A stretch of 64,000 bases of DNA from Tunturibacter empetritectus (GCF_040358985.1 NZ_CP132932.1:1302001-1366000); one strand, 5' to 3'. Counted from the stretch's first letter, positions 44,273-52,209 are shown. The notes: a model not told the origin generated them from the sequence alone. A program made the numbers and translations.

Positions 44273-45259
44273 CTACTGAATATCTGCGGAGCCCTGCAGC
44301 GCGTTATACGATGCTGTCCGAATATACGGGTTGGCGTCCTGCGTCGAAACCGTTCGCAGCACCTGCCGCACGCTCGAGTCTGACTGGACCGGCTCCAGCA
44401 ACCCAATCGCGGTCTTCCGAACCTGCGCATCTGAATCATGCATCACAGCTTCGAGCACCGCGTCGCGGACGTGCTGATCCTGTCCCACAAACCGCTGCAA
44501 TCCCTCGAGCGCCGTCATTCGAACCCCGGCATCCTGGTCATATCGCAGCGACACCATCAGCGCACTGCGAATCTCTTTACCGTCTACCGCGGTCGGCTGA
44601 CACGCATGCCCGGACTTGCATTCGTTCGTCAGCAACGCAACCGAATCCTTCCGCACTGTATCGGCGCCAGCCACGCCGGCGGCACGTGTGCCCACCATTA
44701 ACAGGTTCCGGATCTCCGGGCTGTCCAGCGACCCTTCCATCGTCTCGGGAACCACCCTGTTGTACTTCACCTGCACCAGCTCCGAGTTCGGCGTCTGCAC
44801 AATCCCGGTCACATTCGCGATCACGCCTTTATCCACGCCTTCATCAGGACCCGTCACAATCACAGGCTTCTGAGGCTTCGGCGCATGAGCCACCTGGTAG
44901 CGCAGCGTAAAGTTTCCCGCCAGAAACCCTACTCCCAGAAGCAGCGTCGCAAGCGCCGGCGCACCTTGCACATGCCCCAGCCAACGATAAAAATGTGTCC
45001 TCAGTTGAGTAAGAAACCCATGCGGCTCAATCATGTCCAGCTCGTCGTCGAGCCGCATTCGCGATTGCGCCAGAAGATTCGGCGATGGCTCCAGCACCGG
45101 CAGCAACGCCAACCGCTCTTCAAACATATGGAACGCCTCCAGCTCCGCGCGGCAACCTTCGCACTCGGTCAGATGCTGTTCCAGTCCCCCAGCCAGCTCA
45201 TCGGGCAGCTCGCCGTAGTTCAACAAAACGATACAGTCTCTTGCGCTCTCACACTTCAT
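44273..45259 (-). CDS. Anti-sigma factor with zinc-finger head and periplasmic HEAT repeats
   Basis: A 328-residue protein. The N-terminal zf-HC2 head (MKCESARDCIVLLNYGELP and HLTECEGCRAEL, His and Cys ligands) binds cytoplasmic sigma factor in this family. A transmembrane helix follows near residues 100-120 (GAPALATLLLGVGFLAGNFTL). The periplasmic part ends in HEAT-like repeats: SALMVSLRYDQDAGVRMTALEG, RFVGQDQHVRDAVLEAVMHD, DAQVRKTAIGLLEPV. The HEAT sensor is unusual and could bind peptides or envelope proteins. It lies about 100 bases downstream of the ECF sigma gene on the same strand, forming a standard sigma/anti-sigma pair. Confidence 0.85.
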   Translation of the reverse strand: MKCESARDCIVLLNYGELPDELAGGLEQHLTECEGCRAELEAFHMFEERLALLPVLEPSPNLLAQSRMRLDDELDMIEPHGFLTQLRTHFYRWLGHVQGAPALATLLLGVGFLAGNFTLRYQVAHAPKPQKPVIVTGPDEGVDKGVIANVTGIVQTPNSELVQVKYNRVVPETMEGSLDSPEIRNLLMVGTRAAGVAGADTVRKDSVALLTNECKSGHACQPTAVDGKEIRSALMVSLRYDQDAGVRMTALEGLQRFVGQDQHVRDAVLEAVMHDSDAQVRKTAIGLLEPVQSDSSVRQVLRTVSTQDANPYIRTASYNALQGSADIQ

Positions 45260-45357
45260 TGTCCTACCTCAGCCAGCCTCAAATTTTGCTTGTTCTTCGT
45301 AGGCTCTACGTGCGCCCTTGTAAAGTCATCCCTAACCTACCGCACCCACACCGGCTT

Positions 45358-46149
45358 CTACCGAAGCTCCGCCAGATTAGCCCGCAGCTTTCGCGTGGCC
45401 CGGAACAGCGTATTCTTAGCCGTCTCTTCCGTCGTGCTCAACATCTCCCCGATCGTCCGCAGCTTCAGCCCCTGGTAGTGCTTCAGCTCGAAGACCGTTC
45501 GCTCCCTGGGTGTCAGCTTGCTCAAAGCCTCGCCGATCCGCTCACTCATCACCTTCCGGTCCAGCTCCCGCCCAGGGTTCGCCATAGCCCGGTCGTCGGT
45601 GATATTGGCCATCAGGTCCATCTCATCGCCACTGGCATCCAGCACCGTCGCCGGATCCTCCCTGCGGCTCTTTCGCCGACGCAACTGGTCCAGGCAAAGG
45701 TTTGTCACAATCCGGTAAAGCCACGTGTAAAAGCTGCACTCGAACCGAAAGTTCCCCAGGTGGCGATACGCCTTAATGAAGGCCTCTTGGTGGACATCCT
45801 GCGCATCCTGCTCATTACCGAGCATATGCAGCGCCAGCCGAAGCACAGACTGGTCATATCGCCGCACCAAAGCGTCGAACGCCGTTCGCTGGCCCTTCTG
45901 CGCCTCGCGAATCAACTCGTCGTCTTCGGTTCGCTGCTGCGCCCGTGCATCGAGCTGCGCCTGCGTCAGCTTGCCGCCGTTCCGGGTTCCAGGTTGAGCC
46001 GCTGCTTTTGCCATCGCTGGCAACGATTCTACCGCTGTTGCCCCTAATAATCCCGTGGCAAACGGGCTAACGTGCCGTTTTCGGAGCCCCACAGCGAGCG
46101 GAGAAGACAACTCCCCGCCAGGATTCAACCCAGCGACTTCTGCATTCAT
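45358..46149 (-). CDS. ECF sigma-70 factor
   Basis: A 263-residue sigma factor (group 4). Region 2 runs from FDALVRRYDQSVLRLALHMLG to YTWLYRIVTNLCLDQLRRRK, and region 4 includes LSKLTPRERTVFELKHYQGLKLRTIGEMLSTTEETAKNTLFRAT. About 55-60 residues precede the conserved core. The ATG at 46149 is preferred because GGAG lies upstream within a palindrome; an ATG at 46014 would give 218 residues, nearer the family norm. It is the first gene of the sigma/anti-sigma/PDZ block and likely responds to envelope stress. Confidence 0.92.
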   Translation of the reverse strand: MNAEVAGLNPGGELSSPLAVGLRKRHVSPFATGLLGATAVESLPAMAKAAAQPGTRNGGKLTQAQLDARAQQRTEDDELIREAQKGQRTAFDALVRRYDQSVLRLALHMLGNEQDAQDVHQEAFIKAYRHLGNFRFECSFYTWLYRIVTNLCLDQLRRRKSRREDPATVLDASGDEMDLMANITDDRAMANPGRELDRKVMSERIGEALSKLTPRERTVFELKHYQGLKLRTIGEMLSTTEETAKNTLFRATRKLRANLAELR

Positions 46150-46153
46150 CGTT

Positions 46154-46169
46154 CTGACTCCGGAGTCAG
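46154..46169. promoter_or_regulatory. Perfect 16-base palindrome before the sigma gene
   Basis: CTGACTCC-GGAGTCAG is a perfect palindrome with no spacer, five bases upstream of the sigma ATG on the minus strand and including its GGAG. With no loop it is better explained as a dimer-binding DNA site than as an RNA hairpin. Confidence 0.5.
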
Positions 46170-46305
46170 GAAATCAAAGTACACCCCGATAGACCCCCGA
46201 ACTTCCAAAAGGTGAGCGCAAAAAGATCCCACGAAAGAGGCATCCCCCCACCAAACCGCATAGCATTGCCATCCCTACAAATACTCACTATCTACAAAAA
46301 TGCTC

Positions 46306-46363
46306 GTCATCTCGACCGGAGGCGGCGCAATTTGCCGCCGTAGTGGAGAGACCCCCGCATTTC
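46306..46363. repeat. Candidate dispersed intergenic hairpin element
   Basis: GGCGGC (46321-46326) and GCCGCC (46334-46339) form a stem with a GCAATTT loop, flanked by GTCATCTCGACCGGA on the left and GTAGTGGAGAGACCCC on the right. I recall related elements in intergenic regions of Acidobacteriaceae, but one copy here cannot prove dispersal. It lies in the gap between the sigma gene and the RNase HI-like gene. Confidence 0.45.
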
Positions 46364-46434
46364 GCACTTACCTTAGCCATAATTCCAGGAGCTCCGATTC
46401 ATCACGCCGCCGAATTCACGCACGCCACATCCGG

Positions 46435-46440
46435 TAAACT
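46435..46440 (+). promoter_or_regulatory. Probable -10 element of the RNase HI-like gene
   Basis: TAAACT ends six bases before the ATG and no Shine-Dalgarno is visible. Confidence 0.35.
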
Positions 46441-46446
46441 CACCCA

Positions 46447-47133
46447 ATGCCTCCCCGTCCGACCGCCGTCCCCAGCCTCTTCCCCGAAGCCCCCAGCCCA
46501 AATACGCCTACCCCGAAAAAGACCGACTGGATCAACGCCCACTGCGACGGCGGAGCCCGCGGCAACCCCGGCCCCTCCGGATACGGCGCTCTCATCCAGG
46601 ACGACCACGGCAACGTCCTCGCCGAACTCTCCGAGTTCCTCGGGCTTCGCACCAACAACTACGCCGAGTACTCCGGACTCCTCGGCTGCCTGCAATACGC
46701 TCTCGACCACCACCACCCCCGCCTCCGCGTCGTCTCCGACTCCGAACTGATGGTCAAGCAGATCCAGGGCAAGTACAAGGTCAACTCCCCCGACCTCAAA
46801 CCCCTCTGGCAGGAGGCCCGAAGCCGCATCGCCAAACTCGAAGGCTTCGAGATCTCCCACGCCCTCCGCCACAAAAACAAGGACGCCGACCGCCTCGCCA
46901 ACGAAGCCATGGACCACGGAATGCGCCGAGGCCCAGCCACCGGCTCCAGCGCCAGCCAGCCCGCGCCACCACCCATCAAAGCCACCCCCTACCCAAACAA
47001 ATCCGACGCCCCGCCAAACCCCTACGCCAAAGCCGACACCATGCTCCGCGGCTTCACCAAAGACGGCGTCGTCCACATCCTCGGCGGAGCCACCCTCCCC
47101 GACGGCGTCTTCGTAAAAATCATCCGCGAGTAA
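46447..47133 (+). CDS. RNase HI-like protein
   Basis: A 228-residue protein. The RNase H domain (about 28-155) holds the catalytic acidic residues: INAHCDGGARGNPGPSGYG (Asp), NNYAEYSGLLGCL (Glu), VVSDSELMVKQIQG (Asp) and HKNKDADRLANEA (Asp). The extra N-terminal Pro-rich stretch and the C-terminal tail (KDGVVHILGGATLPDGVFVKIIRE) go beyond a plain RNase HI, as in reverse-transcriptase-like RNase H proteins. It may remove RNA from RNA-DNA hybrids; the tail is of unknown purpose. A short copy of the last codons lies at 47592-47642. Confidence 0.88.
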   Translation: MPPRPTAVPSLFPEAPSPNTPTPKKTDWINAHCDGGARGNPGPSGYGALIQDDHGNVLAELSEFLGLRTNNYAEYSGLLGCLQYALDHHHPRLRVVSDSELMVKQIQGKYKVNSPDLKPLWQEARSRIAKLEGFEISHALRHKNKDADRLANEAMDHGMRRGPATGSSASQPAPPPIKATPYPNKSDAPPNPYAKADTMLRGFTKDGVVHILGGATLPDGVFVKIIRE

Positions 47134-47143
47134 GCTATCCGCT

Positions 47144-47554
47144 TCAGACGGTCGTGCTTGCGTATTCGATGGTGAAGTCGATCTGGACGGCTTTTTCAAG
47201 CATCTTCGAGACCGAACAGTACTTGTTCTTGGAGAGTGCGACTGCGTCTTCGGCGGCCTTTTTTGAGACAGCACCACCAACGCAATAGACCAAACCGATC
47301 CGTGTAAAGACACGGGGCGGCTCAGCGGCCTGTTCAGCAGTTGCAGATACAGTAAGGCTTGTCAGAGGCTCGCGCATCTTTTGCAGGATAGACATTATGT
47401 CGACGGAGGTGCAGGCGCAAAGGGCCATCAGAACCGCCTCCATAGGGGTAGGGCCGTTGGCGTGCGCAGCTCCGGCGTCGAAAACGACATGATGACCACT
47501 TTCGGAGTGCCCATCAAATTCCATCTCCTTTTTCCAAACCGTTTTGGCAATCAT
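47144..47554 (-). CDS. OsmC/Ohr-family peroxide-reducing protein
   Basis: A 136-residue protein with the family core GPTPMEAVLMALCACTSVDIMSILQKM and catalytic Cys46/Cys48 plus Cys113 (KYCSVSKML). Such proteins reduce organic hydroperoxides using a thiol reductant in the cytoplasm. The ATG at 47554 has GGAGCGACCT upstream; a longer frame to 47632 would add about 26 residues without support. It lies convergent to the RNase HI-like gene, downstream of the MarR gene on the same strand. Confidence 0.9.
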   Translation of the reverse strand: MIAKTVWKKEMEFDGHSESGHHVVFDAGAAHANGPTPMEAVLMALCACTSVDIMSILQKMREPLTSLTVSATAEQAAEPPRVFTRIGLVYCVGGAVSKKAAEDAVALSKNKYCSVSKMLEKAVQIDFTIEYASTTV

Positions 47555-47591
47555 AGGTCGCTCCTTCCCGAATTCATTAGACAGTCGATAA

Positions 47592-47642
47592 GAGCTGGAA
47601 ATCTTCCGCGAAGGCATCTTCGTCAAGATCATCCACGAATAA
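47592..47642 (+). pseudogene. Fragment resembling the 3' end of the RNase HI-like gene
   Basis: From 47592 the frame reads ELEIFREGIFVKIIHE then TAA (47640-47642), resembling the PDGVFVKIIRE end of the gene at 46447-47133. The last 30 bases agree at about 25 positions. No start or upstream part exists, so it is a remnant or a conserved short motif duplicated next to the OsmC gene. Confidence 0.4.
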
Positions 47643-47760
47643 CGCTCTCTTCCCTAATGCTTTCAGGCGCCCCCTTTTGGCAGATGAAGGTATTTCGATA
47701 TACAGATCTTTCCATTCGCATATTCAAAAGACATGGCTTCTCCCTTCAATTTCACCTGCT

Positions 47761-48231
47761 TCACCGTCCTCGCTCGCCAGCCGCTTCGGCCAAATGCAAG
47801 CACAACTCCTCCACGACACGCATCTGTTCCAACATCCCCGCCAGCTTTGCCTCCCCCACATTCTCCTCAAAGTGAGTCTGCATGCGATCGAAGATTCCCG
47901 CTACTCGCGCGGCACGCCTCTTGCCCATCGGTTGTAGAACCAACCGGAACGACCGTGCGTCGTCCTCATCGATCCGCCGCCGCACTAATCCCTTCGCCTC
48001 AAGCGATGAGACACAATGGCTCACATTCCCCCGAGTCGTCTGAAACGTCTCCGCCAGGTCCGAAGGCTTAATGCCGCCCTTTTCCTCAAAGAAGATAGCA
48101 GCCAGCATCAATGCCTCAAACAAGGTCAGTCTCTCATCCCGCAGAATCAAATTCAGCGAGATCTCCATCCTCCGAGCGATCCGGCTCGCCTGAAAGATCG
48201 GGCTCTGCCGCAAAAACGCTTCAATCCTCAA
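47761..48231 (-). CDS. MarR-family transcriptional regulator
   Basis: The 156-residue form begins at TTG 48231, with GGAGGG before it; the frame extends to a TTG at 48261, but that codon lies in the operator. The winged helix-turn-helix includes LTLFEALMLAAIFFEEKGG, IKPSDLAETFQTTRGNVSHCVSSLEAKGLVRRRIDEDDARSF, the MarR beta-wing signature. The C-terminal helix forms the dimer. It is divergent from the TonB-dependent receptor, and the perfect palindrome between them is its likely binding site. It may respond to a small phenolic compound or to oxidation. Confidence 0.9.
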   Translation of the reverse strand: MRIEAFLRQSPIFQASRIARRMEISLNLILRDERLTLFEALMLAAIFFEEKGGIKPSDLAETFQTTRGNVSHCVSSLEAKGLVRRRIDEDDARSFRLVLQPMGKRRAARVAGIFDRMQTHFEENVGEAKLAGMLEQMRVVEELCLHLAEAAGERGR

Positions 48232-48245
48232 CGCCAGCCCTCCAC

Positions 48246-48264
48246 TAGTTGAGCAATTCAACTA
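48246..48264. promoter_or_regulatory. Probable MarR operator
   Basis: TAGTTGAGCAATTCAACTA: TAGTTGA (48246-48252) and TCAACTA (48258-48264) form a perfect seven-base inverted repeat with a GCAAT spacer, matching the known shape of MarR-type sites. It lies between the divergent MarR and TonB receptor genes. Confidence 0.75.
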
Positions 48265-48344
48265 TCTAAAAACAGACTAAACTAACTCCTCTTCCCGCCC
48301 ATTTCAACCGATGATAGTGACAAGATCAAAGCGCATCGCCAACC

Positions 48345-50240
48345 ATGAAAATTTGCCCAGCACATCTTCCCCTACTCTTCTGCCTGAGCGTGGCCATCGC
48401 CCAGCAGCCCCAGCAAGCCAACTCCACCCAGCTCCAAACAAAACTCGCCCCCATCGCCGAAAGCATTACCGTCACCACCACCCTCGAACCCCTGCCTCTC
48501 GCCGAGAACGACCGCGCTGTCAATCTCCTCTCCCCACGCGACCAGCCTCTCGTCTCAAACTCCGTCGTAGACCTCCTCCGCCAGGACCCGTCCCTCAACC
48601 TCCAGGCCCGCGCGGCCAACGGCGTTCAGGCCGACCTCTCCCTTCGCGGCACCACCTTCGAGCAGTCCCTCATACTCCTCAACGGCCTCCGCATCAACGA
48701 CCCCGAGACCGGCCACCTCAATCTCGACCTCCCCATCCCCCTCAACGCCGTCACCAGAATCGACATCCTCCACGGCTCTGGCTCCACCTTCTACGGCTCC
48801 GACGCCATCGGGGGCGCCGTCAACCTCCTCACCCAATCCCCCGCCCCCGGCCTCGCCATCGTAGCCAGCGCAGGAGCAGGCAGCTTTTACTCCATCGAGC
48901 AGCACCTCCGCGCCTCCTACACTCGCGGCCCCATCGCCGAGCAGCTCACCGGCAGCCGCGACACCTCCGACGGCTTCATTCCCGACCGCAACTACAGCAG
49001 CAACGCGTTGGCTTCCGAGACCTGGCTCACCCTAAAACCCGGCACCACCGACATCCTCCTCGCCGCCAGCGACCGCCCCTACGGAGCCAACCTCTTCTAC
49101 GGCCCCTACGACTCATGGGAGCGCACCAAGGGCTGGTTCGCCAGCATCCAGCAACAGCTAGGCCAGCGCACCGCCGCCAGCTACGGCTACCGCCGCCACT
49201 CCGACCTCTTCGTCCTCTTCGCCGACCAGCCCCAGATCTACGAAAACAACCACATCACCACCAGCTACGAAGCTGCCCTGCGCCGCGCCGACAACCTCAC
49301 CCCCAACACCACCCTCTCCTACGGCCTCGAAGCCGACGGCGACTCCATCCGCTCCAACTCGCTCGGCAAACACGCCCGCAATCAGGGCGCAGGCTACGCC
49401 AACCTCAGCCTCCGCGCCTTTTCTAATCGATATTTAGCTCGCTTCTCCCTCTCCCTCGGAGCACGCGACGAAGTCCTCTCCAGCAACGGCAACGTCTTTT
49501 CCCCCTCGATAGCCACCGCCTACACCCTCACTCACACGGTCCGCCTCCGAGCCTCCGCCGGCCACGGCTTCCGCCTCCCCACATACATCGATCTCTACTA
49601 CGCCGACCCCACCACCATCGGCAACCCCAACCTCAAACCCGAGTCCTCGTGGAGCTACGAGGCCGGTCTCGACTGGACTCCGAACAACGGACGCCTAACC
49701 CTTACCGCGACCACCTTCCGCCTCCAGCAAAAAGACACCATCGACTACTCCAAACTCTCCCTCGCCACCCCAGCCCTCACCTTCGCCGAACCCTACCAGG
49801 CCGTCAACATCCAGAACCTCAACATCACCGGAGCCGAGACCACACTCCGCCTCCGCCTCACACAAACTCAGAACCTGCAGTTCAGCTACTCAGGAGCCCA
49901 CGCCGCATCCCCACCGCCAAACCTCATCTCCGAGTACGCCTACAACTACGCCGCACAAAACGCCGTCTTCGCCTGGAACGGAACCCTGCCCGGCTCAATC
50001 TTCGGACGCGCAGGCCGCCAGATCAACGCCCGCACCCAGTTCAACGTCGTCCAGCGCACCCAGCACACCGCCTACCCGCTCTGGGACATCGCCCTCTCCC
50101 GCAACACCGGCCGCATCCGCCCTTATCTGCGCCTGCTCGACCTTAGCAACACCGGCTATCAGGAGATCCCGCAAGTTCCCATGCAAGGCCGTACCATCCT
50201 CGCCGGCACCGAGTTCAACTGGACTACTTTGCACCATTAG
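48345..50240 (+). CDS. TonB-dependent outer-membrane receptor
   Basis: A 631-residue outer-membrane protein with a signal peptide (MKICPAHLPLLFCLSVAIAQ). The plug domain runs to about 170: LLRQDPSLNLQARAANGVQADLSLRGTTFEQSLILLNG, RIDILHGSGSTFYGSDAIGGAVN. The rest is a beta-barrel with GFRLPTYIDLYYADPTTIGNPNLKPESSWSYE in the latter half, the usual receptor region. Length and composition resemble vitamin B12 or catechol/heme receptors (BtuB-like) but the ligand cannot be named. A MarR operator lies upstream. No cobalamin riboswitch is visible. Confidence 0.9.
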   Translation: MKICPAHLPLLFCLSVAIAQQPQQANSTQLQTKLAPIAESITVTTTLEPLPLAENDRAVNLLSPRDQPLVSNSVVDLLRQDPSLNLQARAANGVQADLSLRGTTFEQSLILLNGLRINDPETGHLNLDLPIPLNAVTRIDILHGSGSTFYGSDAIGGAVNLLTQSPAPGLAIVASAGAGSFYSIEQHLRASYTRGPIAEQLTGSRDTSDGFIPDRNYSSNALASETWLTLKPGTTDILLAASDRPYGANLFYGPYDSWERTKGWFASIQQQLGQRTAASYGYRRHSDLFVLFADQPQIYENNHITTSYEAALRRADNLTPNTTLSYGLEADGDSIRSNSLGKHARNQGAGYANLSLRAFSNRYLARFSLSLGARDEVLSSNGNVFSPSIATAYTLTHTVRLRASAGHGFRLPTYIDLYYADPTTIGNPNLKPESSWSYEAGLDWTPNNGRLTLTATTFRLQQKDTIDYSKLSLATPALTFAEPYQAVNIQNLNITGAETTLRLRLTQTQNLQFSYSGAHAASPPPNLISEYAYNYAAQNAVFAWNGTLPGSIFGRAGRQINARTQFNVVQRTQHTAYPLWDIALSRNTGRIRPYLRLLDLSNTGYQEIPQVPMQGRTILAGTEFNWTTLHH

Positions 50241-50366
50241 CCCTGCACAACTTGGGTTCCGAAATGACAGCACTCGGGAACCCCAGATGCGCCGTTTCTA
50301 CATTCCGGGCTAACCACACCTAACCTTCAATATTTTGAGTCGCATCGCTTTCTGTCAGCCGTCTGG

Positions 50367-50822
50367 CTACTGCTTGTCGTAAACGTCAAGACCCGCAGTC
50401 GGCTTCCCATCCCATCCCACTCCCTTGACTGTGGTCGAAAGCGTCTTCCCGTCCGATGACACAACGGTATGACGCTTCCTGATCTCTTTTCCGCCTTTTA
50501 TGAAGGTATTGATGCGGCTGTGAGAGCTGACTAGCTTTGAGCTGACTCCGTCAAAGTCACCCTGCTGCACCGTCCCCGCCCCGCCTTTGATCGGAACCGT
50601 ATATTTCACCGATATGGGTGAGCCATCACCGGTCGTGCCGGTACCAGTCACCTGAAGACTGTCGCCCTGCTCTTCGATCACAAGCGTCACGTTCTTTGGT
50701 GCGGTACCGGTCGTATACTTCGTCTTTGCCGAGTTGAGCGTCCATGTCCCAACGAAGGGATCACTCGCCAGCAGCGGCGTCGCAAACGCTAACAGCACTA
50801 AGGCGCACAGAATCTTTCGCAT
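50367..50822 (-). CDS. Exported hypothetical protein, lipocalin-like
   Basis: A 151-residue protein with signal peptide MRKILCALVLLAFATPLLAS. The mature part is beta-rich: DPFVGTWTLNSAKTKYTTG, VTGTGTTGDGSPISVKYTVP, GGKEIRKRHTVVSSDGKTLSTTVKGV, consistent with a lipocalin-like barrel or DUF4488-type fold. GAGGTAACAACT precedes the ATG. The role is unknown and the location periplasmic. It stands alone. Confidence 0.75.
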   Translation of the reverse strand: MRKILCALVLLAFATPLLASDPFVGTWTLNSAKTKYTTGTAPKNVTLVIEEQGDSLQVTGTGTTGDGSPISVKYTVPIKGGAGTVQQGDFDGVSSKLVSSHSRINTFIKGGKEIRKRHTVVSSDGKTLSTTVKGVGWDGKPTAGLDVYDKQ

Positions 50823-51043
50823 AGTTGTTACCTCGATGGCCGAGGACTATACACCTGCTCGCCGCGCCCACGCAATTCAGAAATCGCCTATTCCGAAGCG
50901 CCTGATTTATTTTGCCAACTCCGTCGTTCAAGATCTCGCTCGCAGAGCTTCCATTCGCGCGCCAGGCTCACCATCATCGCAGCTCGGAACTTCAACTGGT
51001 AGCGAAGATAGAAGATAGACGCCAACTCACCCGAAATCGAGGA

Positions 51044-51508
51044 TTACATCCGATGAAACGTATGCAGATGTGTCACTTCTTCGATCACAAGAAGAGCGAG
51101 CGCCACCGTAGATAAGATCAGCTGAACACGCTCCCTGCGAACCTTACCCGGCGTAAGCGGCTGCAGACGCCACTGCGCCGCGGGACGACTGCGCAGATGC
51201 CGAACATGCATCAGGATCGTCAGGTTCAACAAGGCTCCTGCGAGCGCGAAGACGACCATCGGCAAGCGGATCCAGTCTGCATGCAACTTATCCCATCTCT
51301 CCCCAGCACCAACCATGCTGGCCAGCGCACTCACTCCAAGGACAAGCCGCAAACCATCCAGCGCCGTAAAAAACGTACAGACACTCTGCAACATCACGAA
51401 GAACAAGCTCGACCACGCAATCGCACCACGCGCTGCCTCTGCCTCGTTTGAGATCAGCAGCCGCTGAGCGCCTTCAGACTGCGCCGGTTTCACTGGAGCG
51501 ATCGGCAT
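51044..51508 (-). CDS. Multipass membrane protein, 154 aa
   Basis: Four hydrophobic segments are visible (AIAWSSLFFVMLQSVCTFF, GLRLVLGVSALASMV, IRLPMVVFALAGALLNLTIL, VQLILSTVALALLVIEE). No catalytic or transport motif is seen and I do not recognise the family. It lies upstream of yqeY on the opposite side of a short gap and is transcribed in the same direction. An inner-membrane location is expected. Confidence 0.7.
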   Translation of the reverse strand: MPIAPVKPAQSEGAQRLLISNEAEAARGAIAWSSLFFVMLQSVCTFFTALDGLRLVLGVSALASMVGAGERWDKLHADWIRLPMVVFALAGALLNLTILMHVRHLRSRPAAQWRLQPLTPGKVRRERVQLILSTVALALLVIEEVTHLHTFHRM

Positions 51509-51545
51509 GAACTCTAACTCCTCAGGGCAAAAACCATCCTTCGCC

Positions 51546-52013
51546 CTACTTCGCCAGCTCCGTCTTCACCATCTCGCTCACCAGCTTCCCATCCGCTCGC
51601 AGGCCATCCGCCAGTATCCGCTGCTGCACCACCCGCATCAGCGGGCCCATATCCTTCGGCCCCGGTCGTTTCCCATCCACCGTCAATGAATCGATCGCAC
51701 CCAGCACCACGCCGCGAATCACATCCTCGCCCGCGGCCTGCGGCAGATAGCCCTCGATCATCCCAATCTCCGTCTGTTCCTTCTCCGCCAGCTCCGGCCG
51801 TCCGCCCTTGGTGAACGACTCCACGGACTCTCTACGCTGCTTGATCAGCGTCGTCAGGATCTGCGACTCCTCAGCATCGGTCAGCTTCTCGCGCTTGTCG
51901 ATCTCTTTATTCCTCAGCGCAGACTTCACCATCCGCAGCGTCGTCAGCTTATGCTCATCCTTCGCCTTCATTGCCACCACAATATCTGTCTGAATCTTCT
52001 CGCCAATTGTCAT
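51546..52013 (-). CDS. GatB/YqeY domain protein
   Basis: A 155-residue protein that matches YqeY: MTIGEKIQTDIVVAMKAKDEHKLTTLRMVKSALRNKEIDK, EKEQTEIGMIEGYLPQAAGED and GPLMRVVQQRILADGLRADGKLVSEMVK. The fold resembles the GatB tail that binds tRNA, but the role is unclear. GGAGATGC precedes the ATG. The reading frame extends upstream without support. Confidence 0.88.
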   Translation of the reverse strand: MTIGEKIQTDIVVAMKAKDEHKLTTLRMVKSALRNKEIDKREKLTDAEESQILTTLIKQRRESVESFTKGGRPELAEKEQTEIGMIEGYLPQAAGEDVIRGVVLGAIDSLTVDGKRPGPKDMGPLMRVVQQRILADGLRADGKLVSEMVKTELAK

Positions 52014-52197
52014 CGCATCTCCATCCAACAATCCCTCCATTATAGGGAAGCCGAGCAACGCGAAGCAGGTACACAAGCACGCCGCCCCCAGCGGTCGCAT
52101 AATAATCATTCCGACCAACGGGAGGACCAAGCGAAGCAGTAAAAAGGCGCGCGAACGCCCGCCCGCCGCGCAGGCGGCCCGTCCGGCAGGACCCCGC

Positions 52198-52203
52198 TAC
52201 AAT
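52198..52203 (+). promoter_or_regulatory. Probable -10 element of the aminotransferase gene
   Basis: TACAAT ends six bases before the ATG and no Shine-Dalgarno sequence is present between them. The upstream DNA is very GC-rich with no good -35. Confidence 0.4.
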
Positions 52204-52209
52204 AAACCC

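Noticed and set aside
45085..46047. 320-codon frame antisense to the sigma factor
   Set aside because: The sigma factor regions 2 and 4 are unambiguous on the minus strand; the antisense frame is Arg/Pro/Leu-rich noise.
48265..48344. Cobalamin riboswitch before the TonB-dependent receptor
   Set aside because: The gap is only about 80 bases and lacks the B12-box; a MarR-type palindrome explains control better.
48311..49426. 371-codon open frame in the +2 direction over the TonB receptor gene
   Set aside because: It is Pro/Arg/His-rich with no domain, a shadow of the C-biased codons of the real receptor frame, which shows plug and barrel motifs.
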